Below are positions 25,047 to 33,253 of a DNA stretch of 57,413 nt, one piece after another (within the stretch, counting starts at the first letter, position 1; the number at the start of each line of letters is the position of its first letter). Below the pieces are notes generated by a model. That model did not search any database. It saw only the letters and a program-made list of their open reading frames with translations, and was not told where the DNA came from. This DNA is from UBA4644 sp964541085 (lineage in GTDB: Bacteria; Bacillota; Clostridia; Oscillospirales; Butyricicoccaceae). The position numbers and the translations under genes were made by a program. The stretch is from the NCBI GenBank assembly GCA_964541085.1, contig CAZIPA010000010.1, positions 1 through 57,413 of the forward strand. Reading direction: 5' to 3'.

Positions 25047-25994
25047 TTATCTGCGTCCGCCGCCGCCAAAGCCGCCGCCTCTGCTGCCGCCCGAGCGACC
25101 GCCGCCTCCGAAGCCGCCGGAGGAACGGCCACCGCCGCCAAAACCGCCGGAACGGCCGCCGAAGCCACCTCTGCTGCCGCCGGAGGGACGGGAGGGCCGG
25201 GGTGCGGAGGGTCTGGACACGGTAGGTCTGGACATGGGAGGACGACCGGTGCGGGGACGGGACGGGCCGCCCATGGGCGGACGGTACATCCCGGTTCTGG
25301 GTCTTGGCGGGGGAGGTGCCATGGGTCTGCTCCGGTACACCCGGGGGCCCCGCCGCCGTCCGATCCGGCTGACGGAACGGAGCGCCAGCACAAGGATCAC
25401 GATGCACACCAGCACCGTCAGGCCAGCGCCCGTGCCAACGCCCTGAACAGCAGGCGCAGCGCCATAGATTTCATCGCCGTAAAACAGCTCGTCACCGGCA
25501 GCATCACTGTCCCATTTTGCCGCAGCCAGCTGCTGTTGCAGGGCCGTATCAAGGGTCAGCACCGCCGTGGCATAATCGCCCGCCGCAAAATCCGGCTCCA
25601 GCGCCGTTTGCAGCAGCCGGTCATAGCTGTCATTCAGCAGCTGACCCGCATAGGAGCCGGTGTCATAGCCGAAATAATAATCCAGCTTGCTTCCCGTCAC
25701 CAGCACCAGCAGCAGATCGGAGCTGGACAGCTGCCAGTTGTTCCACAGTGCCTCTGCATAATCCGCCGTACTCAGCTTGCCGGTGCTGCGCACTGCCGCC
25801 ACACTCAGCCGCACGCTGCGGTCGGTCTGACGGGAAATCAGCTCCTGCCGGGCCTGCGGTGAAAATGCGTCCGCATGATCCGTCACATACAGCGACGCAT
25901 CTCTGCTTACGGGACGGCCGGAGGCGCCCAGCACAATGGCTGCGCCCACCATGATACAGGCCAGCAGAATGGCCAATCCTTTTTTGCGTTTCAT
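25047..25994 (-). CDS. TPM-domain membrane protein with Gly/Arg-rich tail
   Basis: 315 aa. An N-terminal signal sequence (MKRKKGLAILLACIMVGAAI) is followed by an extracytoplasmic TPM (TLP18.3/Psb32/MOLO-1) domain, seen as YVTDHADAFSPQARQELI, DLLLVLVTGSKLDYYFGYDTG and DNTAL-like DTALQQQL. A membrane helix follows near 190-210 (LTVLVCIVILVLALRSV). The last about 100 residues are low-complexity: Pro/Arg-rich, then Gly/Ser/Arg repeats (GGFGGG). TPM domains have been linked to phosphatase activity and membrane-protein maintenance; the role here is unknown. It lies 39 bp after telA and is probably the last gene of the cysK-like-to-TPM run. Confidence 0.85.
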   Translation of the reverse strand: MKRKKGLAILLACIMVGAAIVLGASGRPVSRDASLYVTDHADAFSPQARQELISRQTDRSVRLSVAAVRSTGKLSTADYAEALWNNWQLSSSDLLLVLVTGSKLDYYFGYDTGSYAGQLLNDSYDRLLQTALEPDFAAGDYATAVLTLDTALQQQLAAAKWDSDAAGDELFYGDEIYGAAPAVQGVGTGAGLTVLVCIVILVLALRSVSRIGRRRGPRVYRSRPMAPPPPRPRTGMYRPPMGGPSRPRTGRPPMSRPTVSRPSAPRPSRPSGGSRGGFGGRSGGFGGGGRSSGGFGGGGRSGGSRGGGFGGGGRR

Positions 25995-26033
25995 TGCCTG
26001 TTTCTCCTTTCGTGGAGATCTCGCTCAGGAGAC

Positions 26034-27176
26034 TTACTGGCGGATGTCCAGCAGCTTCTGCTTCAGCTCGCCCTCGATGCGGCCCAGCTCCACTTCGGCT
26101 TCCCGGCGCTTGGTCCGGCCTTCGTCCTGAATCTTGACCACTTCATCCAGCGTCTCGATGAGCATTTTGTTGGTATTCTTCAGCGTTTCCAGATCCACGA
26201 TGCCCCGTTCGCTCTCCCGGGCGGTTTCCACGGTGGCCATCTTCAGCTTTTCCGCATTGCGCCGCAGCAGGGTGTTGGTCATCTCCGTCACCTCACGCTG
26301 GGCCTTGGTGGCCTGCACGGAATGCTCCATGCCCAGAGCCAGCACCATCTGACTCTTCCACAGCGGCACGGTGTTGGTGAGGGTGGACTGAATCTTTTCC
26401 GCCATCAGGGTATCGTTGTTCTGCACCAGACGGATCTGGGGTGCCATTTGCAGGGAGATCATCCGGGTGAGCTCCAGATCGTGAATCTTCTTCTCAAACC
26501 GGTCGCAATAGGCGGCCATATCGTTGGCGGCCTGACTGTCGGCGGGATCGCCGGTCTGCTTTGCCTTTTCGATCATGGCGGGCAGCGTCTCGGTGCGCAC
26601 CTGATTCAGCTTGCGCTTACCGGCCAGAATGTACATTCCCAGTTCCTTATAGTTGGCCAGATTGCGCTCGTACATTTTGTCCAGCATGGCGATGTCCTTC
26701 AGCAGCTGCACCTGATGATTGTTCAGCAGATCGCAGATGCGGGTCACATTGGTTTCCGCCTTGTCATAGCGGGCCTTCAGCGTGGTGAGCTTGTTGGCGC
26801 TGCGCTTGAAAAAGCCGGAAATGCCCTTTTCGCTTTCCTCCACTTCAAAGCCCTTCAGCTCGCCCACCAGATCGGTGATGGCATCGCCCACCTCGCCCAG
26901 ATCCTTGGTGCGCACATTGCCCAGCGCGCTCTCGGAAAAGTCGGAAAGCTTTTTCTGGGCGGCAGAGCCGTATTGCAGAATCATCGTGCTGTTGCTCAGG
27001 TCGATCTTGTCCGCGAACTCATGCACCATCTTGCGCTCGGCCTCGGTGAGGCTGCTTTCGTCCAGCAGCACCGGCTCCACCTGGGGCTTCTGTTCCTCTT
27101 CCGCCTGCACGGCCTCCTCTGCCAGATCGGGGGTCAGCGTCAGCACCGGGGTATCCATGATTTTATCCTGTTCCAT
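26034..27176 (-). CDS. TelA family (toxic-anion resistance) protein
   Basis: 380 aa, soluble and rich in long helices, with a probable coiled coil. Family segments: KGISGFFKRSANKLTTLKARYDKAETNV in the N-terminal half, DLELTRMISLQMAPQIRLVQNND, and the late TNTLLRRNAEKLKMATVETARESERGIVD. TelA proteins were named from tellurite resistance, but their normal role is probably envelope stress or membrane processes. The preceding gene is xpaC-like, the same pairing as xpaC-yaaN in Bacillus, which supports the assignment. RBS AGGAGG. Confidence 0.92.
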   Translation of the reverse strand: MEQDKIMDTPVLTLTPDLAEEAVQAEEEQKPQVEPVLLDESSLTEAERKMVHEFADKIDLSNSTMILQYGSAAQKKLSDFSESALGNVRTKDLGEVGDAITDLVGELKGFEVEESEKGISGFFKRSANKLTTLKARYDKAETNVTRICDLLNNHQVQLLKDIAMLDKMYERNLANYKELGMYILAGKRKLNQVRTETLPAMIEKAKQTGDPADSQAANDMAAYCDRFEKKIHDLELTRMISLQMAPQIRLVQNNDTLMAEKIQSTLTNTVPLWKSQMVLALGMEHSVQATKAQREVTEMTNTLLRRNAEKLKMATVETARESERGIVDLETLKNTNKMLIETLDEVVKIQDEGRTKRREAEVELGRIEGELKQKLLDIRQ

Positions 27177-27213
27177 GTTGTGTTCCTCCTGTTCTTTCTT
27201 TTCGAATATGTCA

Positions 27214-27960
27214 TCAAAGCTTCAGTTGAATGTCAGGCTCCGCCCCGCCGGTTCGGGCCAGCGGATCGGGAATGGTATCAGAGGCCGCCATGCCGGGGCC
27301 CTCCTGCTCAGTGAGGCCCTCCTGGGTCATCAGCTGCTCCATAACGGTGATATCGGAATCAATGTCCAGCGCCGTATCGCTGAAGAGGGCATCCAGCTGC
27401 TTGCGGAAGGCGCCGTCCAGCGTGTCCAGCAGCCCCTCGATGCGCTCCATGGAGCCGGAGATGTTTTCTCCCTCCACGCCCTGCCGCTCCATCAGAGCAT
27501 AAGAAGCGGTGAGCTTTTCCAGCGTGGGAAGATAATAGCCCAGAAAGCGCCGCAGACTGCCGGCGGCTTTGGGATGGGCCTGCAAATGCTCCAGAATACG
27601 CCCGCAGGTTTTCTCCAGCCCCTGAATCTTCAGACGCACGATGGTGTTCTGAATGCCGTCTGCCGTGCGGCTGATGCTGGCCAGCGTTTCCCGGCCCTCC
27701 TTCAGCAGTGCGTCCGCCTGCTGGTCGCCGGTGGATACCTGGGGAATGGGCTCATAGCGCACCCGCTCCGGCAGCAGCTTTTTCAGCAGCAGATACACCA
27801 GCACGCTGACCGCGCCGCACAGCAGATAATGCGTCAGTCTGTACAGCGGAAACAGCAGCGCCCACAGCAGCCACACGCCGCCGATGGCCAGAATGGGCAG
27901 TACGCTTTTTTCCGTCACCGCCCGCATCCCGTCAGGAGGGGTGGGTTTTTCCTTGCTCAT
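27214..27960 (-). CDS. XpaC-like membrane protein
   Basis: 248 aa. Two close membrane helices near residues 20-60 (SVLPILAIGGVWLLWALLFP and LLCGAVSVLVYLLLKKLLPE), followed by a soluble helical region (QADALLKEGRETLASISRTA...). XpaC was named from 5-bromo-4-chloroindolyl phosphate hydrolysis, but no catalytic role is proven. It stands 32 bp after the DUF896 gene and 37 bp before telA, the usual partner. Confidence 0.85.
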   Translation of the reverse strand: MSKEKPTPPDGMRAVTEKSVLPILAIGGVWLLWALLFPLYRLTHYLLCGAVSVLVYLLLKKLLPERVRYEPIPQVSTGDQQADALLKEGRETLASISRTADGIQNTIVRLKIQGLEKTCGRILEHLQAHPKAAGSLRRFLGYYLPTLEKLTASYALMERQGVEGENISGSMERIEGLLDTLDGAFRKQLDALFSDTALDIDSDITVMEQLMTQEGLTEQEGPGMAASDTIPDPLARTGGAEPDIQLKL

Positions 27961-27991
27961 AGATCATTCTTCCTTTCTCCGAAGGGACGGC

Positions 27992-28195
27992 TCACTGCCG
28001 CCGCTCCAGCTTCTTTCGGGTTCCGTCGGGATATACAATGGTGGTGTTGTCCAGCTGAGAGGTCAGGCTCTGCCGGATGGACTGCAAGTATTCCGCCCGC
28101 AGCTCCGCCTGCTCTGCCAGCTCCTGTGCCGTCAGCTCCCGCTGCTTTTTCGCCCGGGCCAGCTGATTCAGCCGATCAATGCGTTCCTGTGTCAT
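27992..28195 (-). CDS. DUF896 protein (YnzC-like)
   Basis: 67 aa, a two-helix soluble protein. MTQERIDRLNQLARAKKQRE and LTAQELAEQAELRAEYLQSIR are the typical DUF896 segments. In Bacillus, YnzC lies in a LexA-controlled operon, but no SOS box is evident here. Function unknown. It is squeezed 3 bp after the cysK-like stop, so co-translation is likely. Confidence 0.9.
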   Translation of the reverse strand: MTQERIDRLNQLARAKKQRELTAQELAEQAELRAEYLQSIRQSLTSQLDNTTIVYPDGTRKKLERRQ

Positions 28196-28198
28196 ATC

Positions 28199-29125
28199 TC
28201 AAGATCCTTTCTTGTCCGCTTCGTAAAACAGTCCGTTGTCCGGCAGGATGGTCACAACGGTTTTTCCTGCCGCCTCCGGCCGCCGGGCCACCAGCAGTGC
28301 ACCGAACAGCGCCGCACCGGAGGAGGGGCCGCACAGAATCCCGTCCTCCCGGGCCAGCTCCCGGGTCAGCTCCAGCGCATCCGGCGTTTTCACCCGGATG
28401 ATCTCATCCAGCAGATAGGTGTTCAGAATCTCCGGCACAAAGCCCGGGCCGATGCCCGCCAGCGGATGACTGCCGGGAAAGCCGCCGGACAGCACCGGGG
28501 ACGCATAGGGCTCCACGGCGATCACCCGACAGTCGGGATTGTCCATGCGCAGCACCTCTCCGCAGCCGGTAATGGTGCCGCCGGTGCCCACGCCCGCGAT
28601 GAAATAATCCACCGATCCCGCCTGCCGCAGAATCTCCGGCCCGGTGGTCTCCCGATGGGCCTGAGGGTTGCTCTCGTTGGAAAAGGCATCGGGAAGAAAA
28701 ATATCCGGTTTGGCCTGCCGCAGCTGCTCTGCCGCCTCCTGACAGCCTGCCGCACCCAGCGACGCGGGGGTCAGCACCCGTTCCGCGCCATAGCGTTTGA
28801 GCACCGCCAGCCGCAGCGGTGACGCATCATCCGGCATCACCACGATACAGTGCAGTCCCAGCGCGGCGCACAGCATGGCCAGCGAAATCCCCTGATTTCC
28901 CGCGCTGACCTCCAGCACCGTCCCGCCCGGCTTGAGCCGTCCGTCCCGCAGGGCATCCCGCAGAATGGCCCACATGGTGCGGTCCTTGATGCTTCCGCCG
29001 GGGTTCATCCCCTCCAGCTTGGCCAGAATGGGCGTGACACAGCCGTGGGCGCGGGAGAATCGTTCCAGCCGAACCAGCGGAGTCTCGCCGATGAGCTTCG
29101 TCAAATTGACCAAATTTTCACCCAT
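28199..29125 (-). CDS. Cysteine synthase-family PLP enzyme (CysK/CysM-like)
   Basis: 308 aa, fold-type II PLP enzyme. LIGETPLVRL opens the domain, the PLP lysine is in PGGSIKDRTM, and the phosphate loop is GVGTGGTITGCG. The usual substrate loop TSGNTGI is here SAGNQGIS, a notable change that may alter the substrate. A cysteine synthase (O-acetylserine plus sulfide) role is most likely; another beta-replacement reaction is possible. The ATG at 29125 is chosen over an in-frame TTG seven codons earlier. It is first in a minus-strand run with DUF896, xpaC, telA and TPM, divergent to serC. Confidence 0.85.
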   Translation of the reverse strand: MGENLVNLTKLIGETPLVRLERFSRAHGCVTPILAKLEGMNPGGSIKDRTMWAILRDALRDGRLKPGGTVLEVSAGNQGISLAMLCAALGLHCIVVMPDDASPLRLAVLKRYGAERVLTPASLGAAGCQEAAEQLRQAKPDIFLPDAFSNESNPQAHRETTGPEILRQAGSVDYFIAGVGTGGTITGCGEVLRMDNPDCRVIAVEPYASPVLSGGFPGSHPLAGIGPGFVPEILNTYLLDEIIRVKTPDALELTRELAREDGILCGPSSGAALFGALLVARRPEAAGKTVVTILPDNGLFYEADKKGS

Positions 29126-29255
29126 AAATTTGTGCACCTTTCCCAATCGGCTCTCGCCAGTCGTTTTTTCGTTAAAATGGCAACAAACTTTTCACCAATT
29201 TCCTATCTGTTTTTTCGATGAAAATCATCTTTTGTTCCAACTTCGTCGGTAACAC

Positions 29256-29284
29256 TTGCACCTTTCTTTTCTTCATGATAGTAT
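29256..29284 (+). promoter_or_regulatory. Promoter of the serC operon
   Basis: TTGCAC, 17 bp, TAGTAT on the plus strand, leaving about 65 nt of leader before serC. No riboswitch or leader peptide was recognised in it. Confidence 0.6.
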
Positions 29285-29354
29285 ATATTTGTTGGATTGG
29301 CAAGATTTCAAAAGGATTTTTGAAGAAAAATTTAATAATTGGAGGAAGATCAAG

Positions 29355-30440
29355 ATGAAGTACGATCGCACTTATAACTTTTCCGCCGGCCCGGCGATGA
29401 TGCCGGAAGAGGTGCTGGAGGAGATCCGGGACGAAATGATGAACTGCCAGGGCTCTGGTATGTGCGTCATGGAGATGAGCCATCGTTCCAAGGTCTTTGA
29501 CCGCATCGCCAAGGAGGCCGAGGCCGACCTGCGTGAGGTCATGGGCATCCCCGACAATTACAAGGTCCTGTTTGTGCAGGGCGGCGGCACGCTGCAGTTC
29601 GCCATGGTTCCCATGAACCTGATGAAGAACGGCAAGGCCTGCTATGTGGAGACCGGCACCTGGTCCAAGAAAGCCATTGCCGAGGCCAAAAAGTATGGCG
29701 AAGTGGTGGTTCTGGGCTCTTCCAAGGACAAGAACTTCACCTATATCCCCGAGTGCAGCACCGATATCCCCGAAGACAGCGACTATGTGTACATCTGCGA
29801 AAACGAGACCATCAACGGCACCACCTGGAACAGCCTGCCCGAGACCCGCGGCCATATTCTCGTTTCTGACCAGTCCTCCATGTTCCTGTCCCGTCCCTGC
29901 AATGTGGCGGATTACGGTCTGATCTGGGCCGGTGTCCAGAAGAATGTTGGCCCCGCCGGTATGTCCGTGGTCATCATCCGGGAAGACCTGATCCGTGAGG
30001 ATCTGCCCACCTTCGTGCCCACCTACATGAGCTACAAGATCCATGCCGACAGCGACTCCATGTACAACACCCCCAACTGCTGGGCCATGTACTGCTGCGG
30101 CAAGGTGTTCAAGTATCTGCGCAAGATCGGCGGTCTGTCCGTGATGGCTGCCCGCAACCAGCACAAGGCTGCCATCCTGTATGATTATCTGGATGCCTCT
30201 CAGCTGTTCCACGCCCCCGTGCGCAAGGAAGACCGCAGCCTGATGAATGTGACCTTCACCACCGGTTCCGAAGAGCTGGATGCCGAGTTTGTGAAGGAAG
30301 CCAAGGCTGCCGGCTTTGACAACCTGAAGGGCCACCGCAGCGTGGGCGGCCTGCGCGCCTCCATCTACAATGCCATGCCCGAGGAAGGCGTTGTGGCGCT
30401 GGTGGAGTTCTGCAAGCAGTTTGAAGCTGCCCACAAATAA
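29355..30440 (+). CDS. serC: Phosphoserine aminotransferase
   Basis: 361 aa. It converts 3-phosphohydroxypyruvate plus glutamate to phosphoserine. MKYDRTYNFSAGPAMMPEEV is the classic N-terminus, VQGGGTLQF binds the cofactor phosphate, and the PLP lysine lies in AGVQKNVGPAGMSVVI. The open frame extends upstream, but this ATG has TTGGAGGA 9 nt before it. First gene of serC-serA-DUF1015. Codon use is markedly biased (AAG, GGC, CTG, ATC), consistent with high expression. Confidence 0.97.
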   Translation: MKYDRTYNFSAGPAMMPEEVLEEIRDEMMNCQGSGMCVMEMSHRSKVFDRIAKEAEADLREVMGIPDNYKVLFVQGGGTLQFAMVPMNLMKNGKACYVETGTWSKKAIAEAKKYGEVVVLGSSKDKNFTYIPECSTDIPEDSDYVYICENETINGTTWNSLPETRGHILVSDQSSMFLSRPCNVADYGLIWAGVQKNVGPAGMSVVIIREDLIREDLPTFVPTYMSYKIHADSDSMYNTPNCWAMYCCGKVFKYLRKIGGLSVMAARNQHKAAILYDYLDASQLFHAPVRKEDRSLMNVTFTTGSEELDAEFVKEAKAAGFDNLKGHRSVGGLRASIYNAMPEEGVVALVEFCKQFEAAHK

Positions 30441-30492
30441 GCAGCAACCCGTTTTCATTCACGCATTTCTATTTTGAGAGGAGACTGTTATT

Positions 30493-31407
30493 ATGATTCG
30501 CATTCTTGTTACTGACGGTATGGACAAGACCGCCATGGCTCAGCTCCGTGAGCAGGGCATCGAGGTAGTAGAGCAGTTTTATGAGCCCGATCAGCTGGGC
30601 GCTGCCCTCCGGGAGTTTGACGCTGTGGTCGTCCGCTCCAAGACCAAGGTTCGCCAGAACCACATTGACGAGGCCAAGGGCGGCCGTCTGAAGCTCATCA
30701 TCCGCGGCGGCGTCGGCGTGGACAACATTGATGTCAAGTATGCCGAGGCCAACGGCATCACCGTGAAGAACACTCCCCGTGCTTCCTCCCAGTCTGTGGC
30801 CGAGCTGGCTCTGGGCCATATGTTCTCCTGCGCCCGCTTCATCTCTCACGCCGGCTATACCATGCGCAACGGCCAGTGGGAAAAGAAGGCCTACGGCAAG
30901 GGCATCGAGCTTCAGGGCAGAACGCTGGGCATCATCGGCTATGGCCGCATCGGTCAGCATCTGGGCGTGATGGCCAAGGCCATCGGCATGAAGGTCGTCG
31001 CCTTTGATATCTTCCACATCCCCGGCATCGAAGAGCAGCTGGGCATCCCCTATGTGGAGATGGATGAGCTGCTGGCCCAGGCCGACTTTATCTCTGTCCA
31101 TGCTCCCGCCGTGGACGGCGGCGCTATCATCAACGAGAGCACCATCGCCAAGATGAAGGACGGCGTGACCATCATCAACACCTCCCGGGGCACCAATGTG
31201 GACGAAAAGGCTCTGCTGGACGCTCTGAACTCCGGCAAGGTCCGTTCCGCCGGTCTGGATGTGTATGCTGACGAGCCCGCCTCCAACACCGAGCTGTACA
31301 GCCATCCCATGGTTTCCTGCACGCCCCACATCGGCGCTGCCACCGGTGAAGCCCAGAAGCGCATTGGTGCGGAGATCGTGGACATCGTGACCCACTTCGC
31401 ATTCTGA
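30493..31407 (+). CDS. serA: D-3-phosphoglycerate dehydrogenase (short form)
   Basis: 304 aa. Oxidises 3-phosphoglycerate at the start of serine synthesis. The NAD motif GYGRIG lies in TLGIIGYGRIGQHLG, and the catalytic set is R in IIRGGVGVDNID, a Glu in YADEPAS and H in TPHIGAATGEA. It ends soon after the catalytic domain, lacking the regulatory ACT domain of long SerA forms, so classical serine feedback through ACT is not expected. RBS GAGAGGAG. Lies 52 bp after serC. Confidence 0.93.
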   Translation: MIRILVTDGMDKTAMAQLREQGIEVVEQFYEPDQLGAALREFDAVVVRSKTKVRQNHIDEAKGGRLKLIIRGGVGVDNIDVKYAEANGITVKNTPRASSQSVAELALGHMFSCARFISHAGYTMRNGQWEKKAYGKGIELQGRTLGIIGYGRIGQHLGVMAKAIGMKVVAFDIFHIPGIEEQLGIPYVEMDELLAQADFISVHAPAVDGGAIINESTIAKMKDGVTIINTSRGTNVDEKALLDALNSGKVRSAGLDVYADEPASNTELYSHPMVSCTPHIGAATGEAQKRIGAEIVDIVTHFAF

Positions 31408-31431
31408 TTCTGACACAGGAGGATACACACT

Positions 31432-32670
31432 ATGGCTATTGTACGCCCCTTCCGTGCTGTGCGTCCCACCCCCGCTCTGGCGGACAAGGTGGCCGCACTG
31501 CCCTATGATGTTATGAACTCTCAGGAGGCCCGGGACTATGTGAAGGACAACCCCTATTCCTTCATGCGCATTGACCGTGCCGAGATCAACCTGCCGGAGG
31601 GTGTGGATATGTACTCCCAGCAGGTGTATGAAACCGCTGCCACCCGCCTCAACGATATGAAGAAGGAGGGCGTGTATATTCAGGACGCCGCTCCCTGCTA
31701 TTATATCTACAAGCAGGTGATGGACGGCCGTGCGCAGGTGGGCATTGTTGCCTGCGCCAGCGTGGACGATTATATGAACAATGTGGTGAAGAAGCACGAG
31801 CTGACGCTGGCCAAGAAGGAAGACGACCGCTGCAATCATGTGGACTTCTGCAACGCCAACACCGGTCCCATCTTCCTGACCTACCGTGCCAACGATGCCA
31901 TCAACGCCGTGGTGGAGCGCAATATGCAGAAGGCTCCTGTCTACGATTTCGTGGGCGACGGTGTGCAGCAGACCTGCTGGATCATCGACAAGGCGGAGGA
32001 TATCGAAGTGATTCAGTCCTCCTTTGCCGCCATTCCCGCTCTGTACATTGCCGACGGTCATCACCGCTGCGCCAGTGCCGTGCGTGTGGCCCGGAAGCGC
32101 CGTGTGCAGAATCCCGATTTCACCGGCGAAGAGGAGTTCAACTTCTTCCTGTGCGTGCTGTTCCCCGATGAGCAGCTGGCCATCATGGACTACAACCGTG
32201 TGGTGGCAGACCTGAACGGCAATTCCGAAGCGGAGTTTCTGGCCAAGGTCTCTGAAAAGTTCGATGTGGAGCAGCTGGGAACGGATGCCCCCCATGTGAC
32301 GGAAAAGCACACCTTTGGTATGTTCCTGTCCGGTCAGTGGTGGAAGCTGACCGCCAAGGCCGGCACCTTTGACGCCGACGATGTGGTGGCACAGCTGGAT
32401 GTCTCCATTTTGCAGGAAAACCTGCTGACGCCCGTTCTGGGTATCGGCGATCCCCGCACCGACAAGCGCATTGACTTCATCGGCGGCATTCGCGGTCTGA
32501 AGGAGCTGGAGCGCCGGGTGAACGAGGGTATGGCCGTGGCCTTTGCCATGTGCCCCACCTCCATCGAGGATCTTATGAGCATCGCCAACAGCGGACGCAT
32601 CATGCCGCCCAAATCCACCTGGTTTGAGCCCAAGCTGCTGTCCGGTCTGTTCATCCACGAGCTGCGGTAA
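31432..32670 (+). CDS. DUF1015 protein in the serine operon
   Basis: 412 aa. MAIVRPFRAVRPTPALADKV opens the domain and ADGHHR at about residues 207-212 is its most conserved motif. DGHHR resembles the signature of ParB/sulfiredoxin-fold free-serine kinases (SerK, SbnI), which interconvert serine and phosphoserine. Its position as third gene after serC and serA, with no serB in the window, makes a phosphoserine-handling role plausible (inference). RBS CAGGAGG, 24 bp after serA. A terminator follows. Confidence 0.85.
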   Translation: MAIVRPFRAVRPTPALADKVAALPYDVMNSQEARDYVKDNPYSFMRIDRAEINLPEGVDMYSQQVYETAATRLNDMKKEGVYIQDAAPCYYIYKQVMDGRAQVGIVACASVDDYMNNVVKKHELTLAKKEDDRCNHVDFCNANTGPIFLTYRANDAINAVVERNMQKAPVYDFVGDGVQQTCWIIDKAEDIEVIQSSFAAIPALYIADGHHRCASAVRVARKRRVQNPDFTGEEEFNFFLCVLFPDEQLAIMDYNRVVADLNGNSEAEFLAKVSEKFDVEQLGTDAPHVTEKHTFGMFLSGQWWKLTAKAGTFDADDVVAQLDVSILQENLLTPVLGIGDPRTDKRIDFIGGIRGLKELERRVNEGMAVAFAMCPTSIEDLMSIANSGRIMPPKSTWFEPKLLSGLFIHELR

Positions 32671-32692
32671 GCAGCCATTTCCCGAACAATCT

Positions 32693-32720
32693 GCGGCGCA
32701 GAAATCTCTGCGCCGCTTAA
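32693..32720 (+). terminator. Probable terminator of serC-serA-DUF1015
   Basis: GCGGCGCAGA-AATC-TCTGCGCCGC, a perfect 10-bp stem, but followed by a weak TTAAAA. It lies directly before the four-hairpin element, whose HP4 may help end transcription. Confidence 0.65.
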
Positions 32721-32722
32721 AA

Positions 32723-32858
32723 CTGTCAGAAAACCGCTTCGCAGGGTTTTCTTCGACAGTCAGGCTCCGGCCTGCGGGCCGGTTTCGCCGATTTTCTGCG
32801 GAAAATCCGGCGGGTTATGGTGTTTTTACCCATAATCATATAGATTACGGGCAAAAAC
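32723..32858 (-). repeat. 136-bp four-hairpin element, copy 2
   Basis: Inverted copy of 11748-11883, same length and same inter-hairpin gaps (9, 3 and 7 nt). HP1 32822-32858, HP2 32786-32812, HP3 32767-32782 (CCGGCC/GGCCGG, loop CGCA in the minus-strand reading as in copy 1), HP4 32723-32759 (GAAAACC/GGTTTTC). Stem changes against copy 1 are largely compensatory. As with copy 1, HP4 faces the 3' end of the gene before it (here DUF1015). Confidence 0.8.
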
Positions 32859-32902
32859 AATTCTTTAGGGCAAAGCCTGCCCTGTGTTTTCCCGCACAAT
32901 CT

Positions 32903-32935
32903 GCGGCGCAGAAGTTTCTACGCCGCTTTTCTTTT
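32903..32935 (+). terminator. Second GC hairpin with T tail
   Basis: GCGGCGCAGA...TCTACGCCGC (one mismatch) followed by TTTTCTTTTT. Its 5' arm repeats the terminator at 32693, suggesting duplication. No gene ends here. Confidence 0.6.
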
Positions 32936-33018
32936 TCCGGCGGGTGTGGTAGAATGGGGAATAAGCCGTCATTTTACCCCCGTCAGAGAGATCCAAGAAC
33001 GGGGGACGAAAGGACAAT

Positions 33019-33064
33019 CCTCTCAGTCACCTGCGGTGACAGCTCTCCCAAAGGGAGAGCCAAG
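33019..33064. repeat. Two-hairpin dispersed-type repeat
   Basis: GTCACC-TGC-GGTGAC (33026-33040) and GCTCTCCC-AAA-GGGAGAGC (33042-33060) stand side by side. This two-palindrome form resembles short intergenic repeats that are common in this group of gut Clostridia (from memory). Only one copy is in the window. Confidence 0.5.
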
Positions 33065-33072
33065 CCCGAAAA

Positions 33073-33100
33073 CCTCACGCCGCAAGGCACATCACTTCTT
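33073..33100 (-). repeat. 28-bp repeat shared with 42251-42278
   Basis: Reverse complement of 42251-42278 with 27 of 28 bases identical (AAGAAGTGATG then GCCTTGCGGCGTGAGG after one variable base). It is a fragment of a dispersed intergenic repeat. Confidence 0.7.
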
Positions 33101-33133
33101 CCCATCCCCGCAGGGATATCATCAAGCGCAGCC

Positions 33134-33232
33134 CCCCGCCGCCGAATGGCGGCGTTATGCCGCAGGGAGTCCCGGAAGCGGGGTGACCGAGGCGGTTAAA
33201 TTGTAAGGGGTCCCCGCAAAATCCTGATTTTG
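33134..33232 (+). repeat. Hairpin-rich tandem unit, copy A
   Basis: It contains CGCCGCC-GAAT-GGCGGCG, then CCCGG/CGGGG, the constant blocks GGCGTTATGCCGCAGG and CCGAGGCGGTTAAA, then AAGGGGTCCCCGCAAAATC facing GATTTTGTG. The matching unit starts 120 bp later. The last hairpin of copy A is incomplete compared with copy B. Confidence 0.7.
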
Positions 33233-33253
33233 TGAATCTGCTTGCGCAGCAAG

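Noticed and set aside
30469..32658. A 729-codon minus-strand open frame opposite serA and DUF1015
   Set aside because: Same effect: strong codon bias of highly expressed genes leaves the opposite strand free of stops.
32624..33199. 191-codon plus-strand frame in the non-coding patch
   Set aside because: It crosses terminators and several structured repeats and starts inside the DUF1015 gene; no coding signal.
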